Source: Stercorarius parasiticus (taxonomy: Eukaryota; Chordata; Aves; Charadriiformes; Stercorariidae). From it: DNA of 64,000 bases. Of this stretch, positions 38,520 to 51,990 are shown one piece after another. Within the stretch, counting starts at the first letter, position 1. Each line of letters opens with the position of its first letter. Under the pieces are notes generated by a model. That model saw nothing but the letters and a program-made list of their open reading frames with translations, had not been told where the DNA came from and did no database searches. Position numbers and translations under genes: made by a program. Where the stretch lies: the NCBI GenBank assembly GCA_013396915.1, contig VWZL01000597.1, forward strand, positions 935,963-999,962, written 5' to 3'.

Positions 38520-39090
38520 GCCCTAACTCCTCCGCCAGCCTCGAGTAGCTTGCGGGGCCAAAACCCACACCCAAAGGCACTGCCCACCCCCTCCACCGCC
38601 AGCCCTGCCAGGCCCTCGGCCTTACCTCAGCCTGCCCGTCAGCCGCGAAGGGACTCTGCAATACACAACAGACCACCTCTTCACGGCGATGCAACGCCAC
38701 ACCACCCTATCCCCACCAAACCCCACAACCACCTCCGCCGCAGCCGCCCGCAGATCGGCATAAGAGCGGCCGTGCCACCGCCCCCCCTCAGCCCGATGGG
38801 GCTGCGCGCAGGCGCAGGGCTGCGGGGCGGCACGCGCTGGCGGTGCAAGGCGGGAACGCTCCCTCGCCTCCCATTGGCTCCTGCGCGCGAGCGCGAGCGC
38901 GGCCGGACAGGCCCAAGGGGCGACGCCGAAGGCCCGGCCGCGGCCCCGTTTCCTTCTCCCCGCTCCCTTCTCCGGGCCGCAACTAAACCCGGGGCTGGGC
39001 CTTTCACCGGGTAGTACTGACCCGCTGGTCTCCACACAGTGAGGTTCCGGGGGGTCTCGGCCCCGTCCCGGCCCCTCCCTGGGGTTTGTC
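38520..39090 (-). promoter_or_regulatory. PIWIL1: CpG island and probable PIWIL1 promoter
   Basis: The only strongly GC- and CpG-rich block in the window (for example gcgcgcgagcgcgagcgcgg near 38884), placed just upstream of PIWIL1. Visible candidate sites: an inverted CCAAT box (attgg, 38873-38877), E2F-type motifs GGCGGGAA (38849-38856) and TTCCCGC (39111-39117, just outside), and a MYB-type AACAG core (38667-38671). E2F6 and A-MYB are known regulators of germline and piRNA-pathway genes; their action here is inference. The long open frames in this block reflect GC content, not genes. Confidence 0.7.
38626..38720 (-). other. PIWIL1: Probable non-coding first exon of PIWIL1 (5' boundary unknown)
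   Basis: A strong donor on the - strand, CTGAG|gtaagg, ends at 38626 within the CpG-rich block 0.7 kb upstream of the start exon. The upstream limit is a placeholder; no transcript start can be read from sequence. Confidence 0.45.
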
Positions 39091-39692
39091 ACCTTTGTGA
39101 GGGGAGGGTTTTCCCGCTAAAAGTTACTTCTTCCTTATGCCGCTTCTTGCTTGAAAAATAAATTCAAGTCAACCAGAAGGTGGAGCAATAAAACAGGAAA
39201 TAAAAGTCTGAAGTTGTTTCAGTGAAGGACGGAGTTTGTCAGCAGTTTACAGGGATGCCCCTTAAACTTCTTGCTCTTTTCCAGAAATGTACAGAATATA
39301 GAGAGAAATGGACACACTGTGCATCCCATGGGGACTGCCAGCAGGAATGGCTTATAGAATTATAGAATCATCACAATCCAATTAAGCATCAACAGTTCAG
39401 ACACAAGAGCATCCATCCTTCCTTTGAGATACATTCTTCAGCAGACTAGCAATCAAACAGGAGAAAAAACCCATCTTTTTCTAACTGCCAAGGCTGATGC
39501 AGTTGCTATGATTGTTACATAGAGAGAGAATCACAACTTGTATTTTAGATACTCCACAGCAGAACTAGCAAATCTTGCGACTTGGAAGTAGGTGGCCTTA
39601 ACTGGGGATTAACTGTTACCCAAGGTTTTCCAGGCTTCCCTGGAAGGACGGGGTGTCTGGACAGCACCAGGCCTCATGTGCACATGCTGTTG

Positions 39693-39744
39693 ATTTTAAG
39701 TCTTTCTGTAGTTTTTAAGCCTTTCTGTAGTTTTTAAGCCTTTG
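39693..39744. repeat. 19-bp tandem repeat, about 2.7 copies
   Basis: The unit tttttaagcctttctgtag occurs at 39712-39730, preceded by a copy with two differences (39693-39711) and followed by a partial copy (39731-39744). Confidence 0.85.
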
Positions 39745-39989
39745 CTTAAAGATTAGATGGCTGTCATGCATCTGGAGACACTGACTTCAAGGGACAAGAG
39801 ATAGCATTATCTAATTAAAAACTTAAAAGACCAGTCTGATCTCATGAGGTCATTTACAATTTTTCAGGTACCCGCAGTGAATAGAGGACAAGGATCCTTG
39901 TTCTCTGTTACTCCAAGTAGAAATGGGTGCTAGTGTTAACATTAATACTTAACGTAAATAATACAAATATCTCTTTTTGTTTGATTTAG

Positions 39990-40108
39990 GTTATCAGTTT
40001 GTCCCTACAGCCAGCTTTGTTGTGCTTCTCATTGATGTCAGCGTAGCAACCTACTTAGGAAGCTGGATTCTCTTTTACAAGTTAAAAAGAAGAGCTTTTG
40101 AACTGTGA
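39990..40108 (+). other. Exon-like segment: 38-residue membrane-like C-terminus (unidentified)
   Basis: After a pyrimidine-rich acceptor (ctctttttgtttgatttag) an open frame runs to TGA at 40106. It reads YQFVPTASFVVLLIDVSVAT, then YLGSWILFYKLKRRAFEL, a hydrophobic stretch followed by a basic tail, as in a single-pass membrane protein. No upstream ATG or partner exon was found, and I recognise no family. It sits about 1 kb from the PIWIL1 CpG island on the opposite strand, so it could belong to a divergent transcript, or be chance. Confidence 0.2.
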
Positions 40109-43100
40109 AAGTGTGGATATTGCTGCTGAAAGATAGCTGAAGTACTTTTAGCATGTGATTTTTATCATTCACATAGAAATCTGGATAAATATTTAACAAA
40201 CTCAACATGCACACTTACATGGGGCATGTTCAGTGCTTTTAAGAGCGCTGATTACTGCTCGCCACTGGCTCTTCACCCGCAGTGGGAACTTTTATTGCTC
40301 TGTAGCCTGCAGAACTCTCCAGTGGGTCAGAGGGTTAAAGCTGCAGAAGCACAATATGCAGATTCTTTTTTTGCTCAGCAGTATTTAAAGATAAACAGAA
40401 TACAAAGATGTTGTCAAAGTAATTTACGTTATGTAAATCACGAGAAAGCAGAATGTGTGTGTTGGAAATAGTTATGTTTGTTTATTCATTTAAAATACCA
40501 GCCATACTTAATGTTTATTTTTTTATGCCAAATTCCTAACATTTCACTGCAGAACTTAATTTCTCTAGATGGGAGTTGTTAAAAGTAGTTAATCAGGCTG
40601 GCTACCTACAGCAATTCCTTATAAAGTGAAAATAAACATCAACAACAAGCACCCTCATTTTTATACGTGGGTTGTCAGACAGTTAATTAGTACTTAATGA
40701 AAGATAGGTTCTAATTTGATTTTCACAGTCTTTCAGACTTGCTTAGGGTTTTTTTTTTGGCAATTCAAGGCCAGCTAAAGCTATGACTCTACCGGTAGGC
40801 TTAGTGAATTCTCAGAGTCGGAAGGAATGTGGACCTGGCAATGCAGCAATGGCAACAGGTGCCTCGTGTCCTTAGTCCTGGCTGGTTTCTCAGAAACAGC
40901 GAGAAAAACAAGGTTTTGAAAATGGCAACTGTTTGCATTTGATTTTTAGTGTGTTGCCAAAAAAACCTACCAATGCCAGACTTCAACACGTCAAAGTATC
41001 ACATATGAAATATTTTTTTCACAGCTACTTGACTTGCACTTTGCTTTGATGTTGGTTTTACCCATGAGGCAATTGGGTTTGCCTTCTGTCCCCTGTTGCT
41101 ACAATAAGCCATTTCCCATCCATGTCATCTCCAAAGGGGAAAAGACTGCATGGAAACAGAACAAAGAAAACAGAACAAAAGAAAATCAGGGATTTTTCCA
41201 AAGGCCCATTTGATGTACAAGTATAAACAGGAAAAAGATGCCTGAGGAGGTAGGAGCCAGGAACTGTACAGGCAGACAGCTGTTAACTTGTGTAGTTAGC
41301 AGCACTTTGGGATTCTGAATGGTAAATAAATAAGTGATTCCAATGCACACAGTGAAGAAAACGCTCGCTCCAGTACCTTTAGTGTAATGTTTAAGTGTAT
41401 TGCAAATTCCTAGTAATGTAAGTTGAACTCCTACCTTCATGGCTGTCTCATAACACCAAGTCCAGACATCAATAGCTCTTTTGGTTCTAGCCCCAGAAAA
41501 AGCAATGACTCAAAATATCAGAATAAAAAGTATTGTCTGCTGTGATGAAGCAAGAAAAAATAAGGAACACTTCACAACAGAACTCAGCAACTCATACGTG
41601 TGGCTAGATTTTAAAAAGCCCAACATGTTGCTCCTGAATCTTATTAAATATTTGTTAAAAAAAAAATTCAAATGGGAATTACTCAAAAATAAACTTTAAA
41701 ATTCAAGTTCCTGTGGTAGGTATTAAGTATGCACGAATATGGACCACAGTGTTTTTACATTCTTAATTAGTCTTTTTCTAAAGTGAGAGAGATAAGGTTT
41801 TAAAGACTGACTTACTATCCAAAATAATATCTCCTGAGTTAAGAGTCTTGCTTCTTCCCAATGCAAGTTTTTAATGTCACATTTAATTTACTATAAGTAT
41901 GCTTGGGATAGAGGAATCGATCTCCCTACAGAGTGGAGCCTGGTTTACTTACTACCTTGGGTAGAGTATGGGGGGCAGGGAAACTAGTATTTACATACCA
42001 AGACAGAAAGCAAAAGGCATGTTATGGAAGAAAATTGCTACTAAGGAGATAATACCCAATTCACTGCATAAGAAATATAACACAAGCATTTTCTCTCAGG
42101 AAGAGGGAGAACATATTTTTCAGCTTTGTATTTCCGCTGCTGTTCTCTAGTCTGTTTTTTTCATCCCTAATTTCTGTTTTTCCTTCAGACCCTTACTTCT
42201 TTTGTCTGAGCCCTTATTCTTTGTAACTCTTCTTTAAAACATCACTCACTCTATTCTTGGAACCTGTGTAGGACTCTCTCCTGTCCCCCTTGACAACAAT
42301 GTGTTTTGCTTCAACAGAAGCGAACTGTTTTTCTGTTTCATGTGTTCCCTGTTTACCAGGGTATCTAATCACTGCAGTTATCATTGCTGCTCATTCCAAG
42401 CCCTGTTTTGTCAGACTGTGCCCTGAGCCCTCTTTTCCTGAAGGGAAAATGGCCTCTTATTTACAAACCATCATATCCCTGCCAAAATTTCCTGTGCTGC
42501 ATCAACGCAACTCTATTTTCTGTTAATTTCTGCCCATTGCAAACTTACATCAGTCCTAGCTGATGTTTAATTTGCATCCAAATCCTGAGTGAAGTGAGCA
42601 AGAAGTAATTTGATGTAAGTTCTCAATAAATAGCCTCTCATTAAATGGAGAGGTCACATTAATTAGATAGGAACAAGGCCTCCAGAAGTTAATGCTATAA
42701 TTAGATTTGTAAAGCGTATTGTATAAATAAGTATGAAATTCTGTAAGATGTGGTTCTATACTTTATTATCTATATTTTTAAAGTAATAAGAGGAGATGGC
42801 GAATTAGTGCATGGAGTATGTTAGAACAGAACTGAAACAGTCGTTTGATTCAGGTACTATATAGTAAAATATGGCATTATTCCAAAACGCGATGGGACAT
42901 ATTTCAGGAGAGAGACTAGCAAGACTGCTCAAGTTTAGCTAGATTGATTTCAGCTCATTTAGCAGCCCAGTTTGATCTAATTGTCTTTTTATTGCTCTGA
43001 ACATTCCTGAATTATGCAGAGCATTTGGGTTATGTGATTTAGTGTTGGATTAAAAAATGTCACAGCTTAACTTTCTTTAAAATAGTGTAGAACTTTCTTC

Positions 43101-44937
43101 ACAGTCAACGAAGTTCATTATTTTTTTGTTCAAAGCCCAGCTGCAGGCCTGGAGCATTTCTCATAAATATCAGGAAGTACCCGAAGCCACAGTCAGGATT
43201 AAAGAGTTGATCTGAACCTTAGATCTCAGCTTTAAAGCTGTAATGTACAGTGAATTTGGTTTCATGGTAAAGGAAATGGTAATTGCTGAAGTATGTTTTC
43301 TTAAGTTGCAAAATCATTTTTGAAATGTTTTCATTGAAACCTCTGTCAGCGCTGTGCATGAGACTGAGTGGACTTGCAGCACAGTGTTTACGCACGACCA
43401 CATGAATTTGTATATTGGTGTCACTGATACAGAGACGGAGGCTACTCCATCCACACTGGCTGCTCCTTTGTGCACAGTATCAGACCCACAGTCATGATCC
43501 AGAGGACTGTCTAAACAAGTGGAATAACAATTTCAATATGCTATTCCAAGAATTTCTTCTGGAAGATGGGTCAAGTTGTTGGTTATCTGGCAAATATACT
43601 CTCAGGAGAAGCAAGAACACAAATCCACAAGTGATACCCCGAGTTACAAAAGTGCAGAGTAAATTCCCCTGTATAGTAGTAAGGTTTTAGAAAAAGCACT
43701 TTTCTCCTGGCTCCATACAAATAGAGTCTGATCTGTGGGACTGAAAGGAATGGAAGAGCACAACTAACTATCAAACATGTTTCTACATGTCTTCAACACC
43801 TGGTAGCTCCATCAACCAAACCACACACCCTGTATTCTGTTTCCATAGCAGTTTATTTCATCTGAAGATTTTACTGCATGAAGGTGACTGTCTTTATTGC
43901 ATTTATGAGGAAAATAAAATACAAACATTTGGTGCTCCCTGACCTTTTTCAAGGGTGTTGCGTTTAAACATGTGCTTCTTTCCAGAAGTGGCAGCATTCA
44001 CTCATACTCTACTGCTTCATTCATGCAAGTGATGCAGATAAAATATAATTCTTAAGACTGACCCCTGCGCTCTTGAAAACTTGACTTTCTTGAGTATTTC
44101 ATATAGCAGGTATGGAAGGTGTACTCTATATAGCACTTGCACAAATAGGAAGCATCAGCAAAAGTATTACTATCCGGAGTCTACATAAGCGAAGAGGCAT
44201 ACCTGTTTTCACAGTTTCAGTGAATCTATCAGGAGCTGCCTCTAAAGGTTTTAGTTAGGGTGCTTGTGAACTCAGTGTTGCAATGATGTCAAAACATGGA
44301 TGGACATCGCAGCCTCTGTTGACCCACCATCACTTTTGTGGGATTCTGTATAGATGGATGCTTGAAGATCCTGGACAGCAGTTGTAGACTTTTTCCAAGG
44401 ATTTGTAGTTTTCAGAAACTTTGCTAGGTGATGTCAAAGTCATTAATAAGAGTTTCATATCTTTTCCTCCTATATTTGATTGTCAAGACCCAAAATCACT
44501 TTTTTCATCTTGTATTGCATCCTTTCTATGACAACATGAATATTTCAGTGGCGTCTTAGCACCTAACTTCACTCCAGTTTAGTAAGTACCTTGGAAATTA
44601 AATGCATCTCTTCATATTTAAGGCTGTCATTTTAAATTATTGAACAGCAAAATAATGAAGGCTTAATCTAAATTTTACACCTTTTCCTTAAATCTTATTT
44701 TAGCATCTCTCATTTAGTATTAATCAATGATGATGATCTGATATATAATACCGTAAGTTAAAATTAATAGGGCTCAATCTCTACTGCTACATATTTAAAG
44801 GAAGCGCATTTGTCACTATGGAAAGATATTTCTCCTACATGTAAAATGAATTTAAAATGAGCATCACATAATAAAGTGATGCAAAGATTGCATAAGAAAG
44901 AAAAATGAGTGCATTGTTTCATTATGAAATGTTTCAG

Positions 44938-45012
44938 CCTAGACCCTCTTCTCAGGGCACCCGAGTGAGGGAATCTGCTCAGCCAGAGCCGTTAAAGAAC
45001 TGGGAGCACAAG
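44938..45012 (+). other. Exon-like segment, 25 codons (unidentified)
   Basis: It is bounded by gaaatgtttcag and AAG|gtatga and open in phase 0: PRPSSQGTRVRESAQPEPLK then NWEHK. It is GC-richer than its surroundings. No family recognised. Confidence 0.2.
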
Positions 45013-45145
45013 GTATGAACACGTATTAATGGAGGCTGCACTGGTGTGCTGATCCCTCCGCAGGAACGGCATCTGTTTCCTTGGTAGTGGTTGTGTTGGG
45101 AAGGTAGTGGTGATGAGTAGAAGAATTGGAATGGCTTTTTTTTAG

Positions 45146-45331
45146 GTGCTTCCAAAGTATGGATGGAAGCTCAGATACCAAAGATGCATTTCAGTTCAGG
45201 ATCTGAATACGTTTCTTACTGCTTGCTATATCACTACTTTGGGTTTCGTATTAGTTCAGTCTTTCATTTGTGTGCATAAATTACTGACACAGATGTCAAT
45301 AACAGGGGAAGTAGCAGGAGTTATTATCTAG
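45146..45331 (+). other. Exon-like segment ending in a stop (unidentified)
   Basis: After a strong polypyrimidine acceptor (ggcttttttttag) the frame continues in phase 0 from the 44938-45012 segment for 61 codons to TAG. It begins VLPKYGWKLRYQRCISVQDL, with a hydrophobic part CYITTLGFVLVQSFICVH. The implied intron is 133 bases. It may be chance; no homologue recognised. Confidence 0.2.
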
Positions 45332-48300
45332 ACTCTGATGGGAATCAACTCTCACAACTGAACTAATCTTGCTCTAGGTAGGAGGAGCAACTGATTTTGT
45401 ATTTCCCTGCCTTAACAGTTGGGTCATCCTGGTACCTGATAGCAGGCAGGGCTTCATCTAGCGGGACAGCGGCAGGTTTCTACAGAGTTCCTAATTTATT
45501 CTAAGCACTCCAGAAATAAACACATGGATTTTAATTACCTAAATTGCTTACGTGACAAACTTTCCATTGAGGTACACACAGGAACAGGCTCTGTATGCTT
45601 CTAGTGTACAATAGAGAACTTGGAACACCAAACTGATACTGGAATCTCCTGCTGCTTATTCTTGAAGGTTCCTAATTTCATATACACTGAACTTTTTGTT
45701 TATAGATTTCCTCAGGCACTCCGAGTTACTCTTTTGTGCTTTCCCAGAACAAAACTGTCTCGACAAAACCAATCGGGTTCTTTGCACCAAAGAGGCAGCT
45801 CGGGAGAAAACAGGACAGATGGGTGCAGTCTGTGGATTACATCCGTGACAATATGGGCAAGATGCTGAAAGACCCATAAGAGAGATGGTAACCAGGAATG
45901 AGCAGCAGCCAGGGATAAAGAGCAGTCACTGTCAGAGCATTCACCTACTGACAATTACTGTGTGCTCTCGAATTCAGCCTAAGCAAAAGAGATGTGGGCT
46001 ACATGAATTATTCCCATAGGGGCAGCCTAATCTCAGCCATTCTTCATCTTGGGCATCTTTCAAGCATGCAGTGGCTTATTTGCATGAATTACCTGCGAAC
46101 TGGATGCACATTGAGTCCAGTCAAGAAATGAGAAAGCAAGAGAGAAGAGGGGCCATAAGCATCAGCTCTGCCTTTGAACAATCTACATGACTCGTATGAT
46201 CAAAAAGGATGGACACCTCTATTTGAAGACAAGAGCTGGAGGGCATTCACTTGAGAGAGGCTTCAAGTGGAGTCTAAGTGGATGACAGTACACTCTTGAA
46301 GCCCTGAATAAGGCCAGGAAATAATTTTTGAGAGCAGTGGAGAACAGGACCGTAGCCTCCTCCATGGCATGTGCTAGTGCATACACTTCAGGCAATGTGG
46401 TGGGGGAACTGCTGGTAGCTCTGCAGAGCTTTCCTTGCGGAATCGAGCCTGCATCCATCTGTAAACGCGAAAAAGGGGACAAAGGGATTCAAGTCCAGCA
46501 TGCAGATGTCAGGCTGGCTCAGTGTGCTGACTATCTGGGACTCGTCCTGAGTCTTATTTACTGTGCAGGGGAAATCTGGCCAGTAGCCAGGCATCTTTGT
46601 TACATCCAGATCCTAATTGCTAAACTCAGGTGCGAAGTTTTTAATGCTTTGGTAGTTTCTGTTGTAGCTATAAACTGCTAGAAGTGGGTCTTTTCAGTGA
46701 CAGAAGAACTACAGAATGACCAAATCTGCAGGGCCATCTCTGAGATGGTCTGGGAAACTCTGTAACCAGCTCTGAAGGGTGTTGGGGATGGACAAATCCC
46801 TGCCCGCCAGCACCCAGCGAGAAGGCAGACAGTGTTTGGCTTTGTGCTATGTACACACAGACAGGCAAGAGTCAGCTCCCAGAAATGTAGGTCAGAAATG
46901 CCCACTGCATTCAGACTTCTGGCAAGGGAAACAAAACCCCATCCAGAACACAGAAAGATGTTTTGAAAACAGGTTCTCTTTCACATTGCTTTGTTCTGGT
47001 TTTCTCATTCTCAAATGTACAGTTAACTCCTGCCTGACACCGTGCTATGGAAAGGAGACTGGCAGACACTATAAAAACACAGTGAAATCTTCCAGCCTCC
47101 CAGTAAGATAAAAAGCACCAGCTTCCTGCCCTTAGAAGTCATTAAGTACATTTTTAAAGAAGTGATTTTTTTAGAAGGACACAAATTTTTTCTAAACTTC
47201 AAGAGTTTTTAATGGTTCCCACCAAATCTAGCTTGGTCTAGGTCTTAGGTCTCAAATCTAGGTCTTATAGCGACAAATAGGACATCTGGTTGTACAGAGC
47301 AAGAAATACAAATCAGTCCTAATACCAAAATATAAAAATCTCTGAGCCATTTGTAATTTTTCTGTGCTGCTAGTGGCAAACAGAGAGTGAAGGATGGAGC
47401 AGTGATGCTAGGTTGGTCAGCATTAATTTAAAATGAACTACAAAACTAATTCTTAAGATTTATCCTTTATGATTAATGAAGAAAAATTCATGCTGAATTC
47501 CACTTTATACCATTTTACATATCCCTGGCCCAATCAATAAATCTCATGAGTGCATTTACCCTATTTCAGCCAAAGATGCCTGTGACACTAGCCTTAACTA
47601 CTGTCCTTGTGACAGCTCCTTAGTCAAAATCAGGTTTTTGCACTATTTTTTTATCCTGTGGTCTCCTTATTTCTGTCTGACTCACTCCTCTGATACATGC
47701 TACAAATAAAACTTACTTTAAGCAAAATTTGTACAGGAAGGATGCTTTTCCTGAAACAGAGATGGTCAGTCTTGCCTTGGACCTGTCAGCAATAGCCTTC
47801 AAGGAAAAATAAAACAACAATCTTTTTTATTACCAGGTCTCCATCAACGGCTGTTGTTACATTCAGGACTTCCACACTGCAAATTCGCTCTACTTAGTTA
47901 GACTGTGTTGTTATTTCATCAGTGTCACTACTAACTTTTTAATTTCCACAGATTTTCATCTCTAAATATCTTAATTAAGCAGAAATAATGAGTTAGTGAA
48001 TTCACTTGATAGCACCTCCTGAACTAAATACAAGATGGGTGATGATAAATCTGCTTACTCCCTGCATTTTAGATAGGAATCATGAGCTAAATTTCATTGC
48101 TAGTGTTTGGGGGAGTAGAAAAGTTTAAAAAAAATATACACAGATTCACTTCCATTTTTCCTTTCCCCTTGGTTTCCTTTTTACCCTTCTTTCCACTGAA
48201 GGGATAGCATGGACCATTGCGTTTGGACCAGGTAACTACTTAAATGTTACCTAAATAGTTAGAACTGTAGTTATTTTTTTCCTTAAATTTGTTTAGCAGA

Positions 48301-51300
48301 TTCATTATGATGGCTATATTGATATTGCCTGACAATCTGTTTTATTATGCCTAAACAAATGCTAATCCTTTATTTAATTAAGAAGATCTATAGATTAAAG
48401 CAGATGCAATGTCTTTTTGTAACAAAGAACCTGCCCAGTGTTTTTGGAAGCAGACAAAAAATAAGACATGTCACATTTCAGCCAAATAAAAAAATGCAAG
48501 TAGGGCATTAGTCCAATGCTTTTGTATTGTGCATTTCAAAGTTTGCACCCAGTGGGTGGGGCAAAAATAAATCAGGGCCTCCTATGGTGAAAATGTATTT
48601 GGGATTCAAGCATCTAGAATCTGACCCTATCTTCTGCTCCCTGGGATTGTCAGCTGCTTCAGGGGTCGTCTGATATATACCTCCTTTTCTCACTTCTGAG
48701 AATTTTTAGCTTGGAGTGTGTTTGAAAACACTTCAGAAAAAGGGTGGAAAACACAGAGTGCCTTCTTTGAAATACACTCCTTTGTTAAATTCCTTTCCCA
48801 AGGGTAAAGAGACTCTCAAACACCTGAGGGCAACAAATGACTCTATTCAATGCTCTCACAAATGACCTAATAAACTCCCAAAGGGTTACAATAGCTTATT
48901 TGTCATCATTTCTTGTCAGCTATTTATAGCACCAATGTAAATTGAAGCAAAACAATAAATACCTGAGTTATTTTCTTTATTTTGAAGATTCTTTAAAGCC
49001 CAAATGGTACTTTACAATTTTAAAACCCCAATAATTAATTTTGCAATCAAATTTAAATCATTCTCATGCATTTTTTGTTACATTAAACAAAGTTTGCATC
49101 TACCTACATGCAAAACATCTGCCACCATTTTTTTCACTTCCCTTGGAATATTTGCAGTCAATGGCTTCATAAAATTCTGTTTTGGTTAACTTTTAAAATG
49201 ACAAATCATAACCTGATGGCCCATGTTACGAATGATCCTGCTGAATGGACTTCCATGTGGACTTCAGTGAGAAAGCATGGTGATGGATACGGTAGCAAAG
49301 ATCCTGATCTCAGTAACAGTAATTTGAAGATGTAGTAACTGCATTGTATTTAAAATCTGTTCTGGACTGAATTCTGATCCATGGTGCCACCCATTGCATT
49401 GCTCTCGCATGTATCAAATATAGATGTACTATCAAATGTATTTGATATTATATTTATCCTATCAAGCAGACAATGTACTTATGTACATGGCTTCACTGAC
49501 TTGAATTGAGTTGGGCAGATACATGTTAAATTTGTCTAGTACAAATGGCCTTACCACTATCAGTAATGCTTTGTAAGCAATACTTCTGAAGCACCACCAT
49601 GCCTCTAGACACAACTGAATAAACTGACTGAGGGCTCATTAGGTTTTCTTTTGGTGTTTCTTTTGTTGCAATTTATTTACCCAAATCAATTCAAGTTAGT
49701 GGAGTTGTGCCAAGTTACACTATCCTGTCGAAGTGGCCCTGAGAAATCTAGCCAAATAGTATATTCTCTGAGTTCTCCCTGGAGTATTTAAGTGGACTGC
49801 ATCATTTGCAAGACAGCATGGTATGTAACATACCTCTTTCCATCTCTTGCAACATCTTTTGCAATATCCTTTGACTTATCAGCTTCATTGTCATCCCCAC
49901 CTCCTTCATGTATTTCTTTTGATTTCTGTGATGAAAACACCCATCTCCTGGCTGCAGGAGTCAAACATCTTCGTTGCTAGTTTCACTGGTCCACATACAT
50001 ATGCATATATGCATATATATCTACGTATGTATTTAAATTGTGTAGATATTACATGGATTCCTCCTGTAAAAAAGAGAGAGAATTCACATGAGGCAATTTT
50101 GAATAACACTGAGGTGCTGCTGTGGTCATGGTTGCAGCAGACACAAAATTGAAAAGAGTAAGGACGCATTAAGGGCTGTCAAAAGAATCATTGATGTCCC
50201 CCAGACAAGTTTTGGAAAGATTAAGGCACCTATATCCTCATCTCCAGTCTGCGCAATTTGTTTAGTATATGTCTAACCCTAGATAGGCCTAAAATCATTC
50301 TCCAACCACTTAGTTTCCAGATCCTCACCGTTCTGTCTCCTGGACAGAAGAGCTGGTACAGCTGTGGTTGAACAGCTGGGTACAGCTCCTGCCTGAGCCC
50401 TCCTGGAACAGGCCTAGAGGGAGTACCGAGATACCAGTTCCCAGAGGAGCATGCCAGACACCTGTCAATAGCCCTGAGCTTGGCACAATGGGCAGTGGCT
50501 GTGGTCATTCATATTTTAAAATACCACATTTGACTTTTACATGCACTGGTTTCATGGTGAGAGAGCTCAGCCAGGAGGTATAGGTTCAAAACCAAAAAGT
50601 AAGGTAATAAAGGGAGAAAATGTATCAATAGTTTATATTCACAATGAAGAGGGAACTGTGGGTGCCCGTGTGGGTGTAATGAAGTTCTTGTTTTCGAAGT
50701 CTGCATAGTGCTGTGCTGTGTCTCTTACTCCTATTAACCTCCTTGTAAACAGATTAAAGATGTCCCAAAGGAGAAATATAGCTCACTAAAGGTACCAAGG
50801 AAGATAATTTTTTTTTCCAGACTTTTCAGGGATGAGAGTAGGAAACAAAAGAGAAAATTCAGCTCATGGTAGCTGTTAATTTTAAGAAGAATTAATAACT
50901 GTGAGCATTGCACCAAGTCATCCCATGTCTTCGTAAGTGTGAATCATCTCAGCCAGTCTCTGCTCTCTAAAAGTTAGGAGTTTGATCTGAACTAGTTATC
51001 TGGACTTCGTCAGTAAAGATGGTATATGCCATATCTAGAGGATATTCTTTCCCATCATAGGTATTGATAGGATGGTCACATTCTGCGGGTGCTGATTTCT
51101 TTCCATCAGGAGTAGATTCTTCTAAACTAATCATCAGATGCATGCCTGGTTTAGATGGCTAAAGCTAAAAGAAAGTAATTCTGCCTTTCTGGAGACATTA
51201 TAATTTTGTGTGTAGTCACTATGTTCAAAGAAGGATGAATGCCTTTAGGCAGCTGGAGACAAAGGAGCAAAGGAAAAGATACATGCTCACAAATGTCTGG

Positions 51301-51990
51301 AAAAGCTCTTCATGTTGCAATTGTATTCCTGTATCCATAATGGCTTACGGGACTGAGAGACCCCAGGTTTGTAGGGAACTCATCTTTTGTGAAATCAGAT
51401 GACACACAGTGAGTTAGATTTCAGGCACACAAAATTGGCTGCTATTTATTTTTGTTCTGCATAAGGAGATCTCCTTTTCATTGGTTCTGAAGCACTATCT
51501 CAGTAGGTACAATTAATAATAACAATCAAATATTACGAACATACAGAGATAGATAATGTCAAATAACAATTTTGTAAAAGCCTGTTCAGAGCTGGATTAG
51601 ACTCGGTACTCAAAATGCTGACAGCAGTGATGATAAATGTTACTGAAATATTGTTAATACAGACATATCCTAACGCATGTCCTCTCCATCTTTTCTAACT
51701 TAATATATGATAAACAAAGCAGCCGTCAGACCTAAGAAAAAAAAAAAAAGAGATGCTGTAATATGGCCATAATATAGTGATAAAAATCAAGTGCCTCTCC
51801 AAGTCTTAGTTTACGTATTTAAATGATCTTTGCCTTAAACAATGGTTGTAACCAGACAGACATATGGTAAATACATCCCAATCCATTATGTGCTATTCAG
51901 ACCAAGGAAGCTGGTTGGGGAGGGGGAGGTTTGGTATTAAAAGTGATCTAGTGTTATGTACACTCAAGTAACCCCTTCATGGGGAAGAAG
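45332..51990. other. Intergenic sequence
   Basis: AT-rich sequence with a few GC-richer islands (45750-46600 and 50340-50500). Open frames here are short, lack codon-use or domain signals, and overlap on both strands. No gene or known repeat recognised. An alternating acatatgcatatatgcatat tract sits near 49997-50020. Confidence 0.55.

Larger units (their letters stand above)
39120..44937. other. Intergenic sequence upstream of PIWIL1
   Basis: AT-rich and mostly featureless. It holds a 2.7-copy 19-bp tandem repeat (39693-39744) and one weak exon-like segment (39990-40108). No known gene recognised. Confidence 0.6.

Noticed and set aside
38550..39092. Long overlapping open frames on both strands (up to 156 codons) in the GC-rich block
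   Set aside because: Arg/Pro/Ala-rich frames in several phases at once are what CpG islands produce by chance; the block is better explained as the PIWIL1 promoter.
39353..39380. tatagaattatagaatcat resembling the start of a CR1 3' tail
   Set aside because: Only about 20 bases match and the expected aagggacctt segment does not follow.
46328..47111. Two + strand frames of 117 and 110 codons
   Set aside because: No recognisable domain, and overlapping frames on the opposite strand; consistent with chance in GC-richer sequence.
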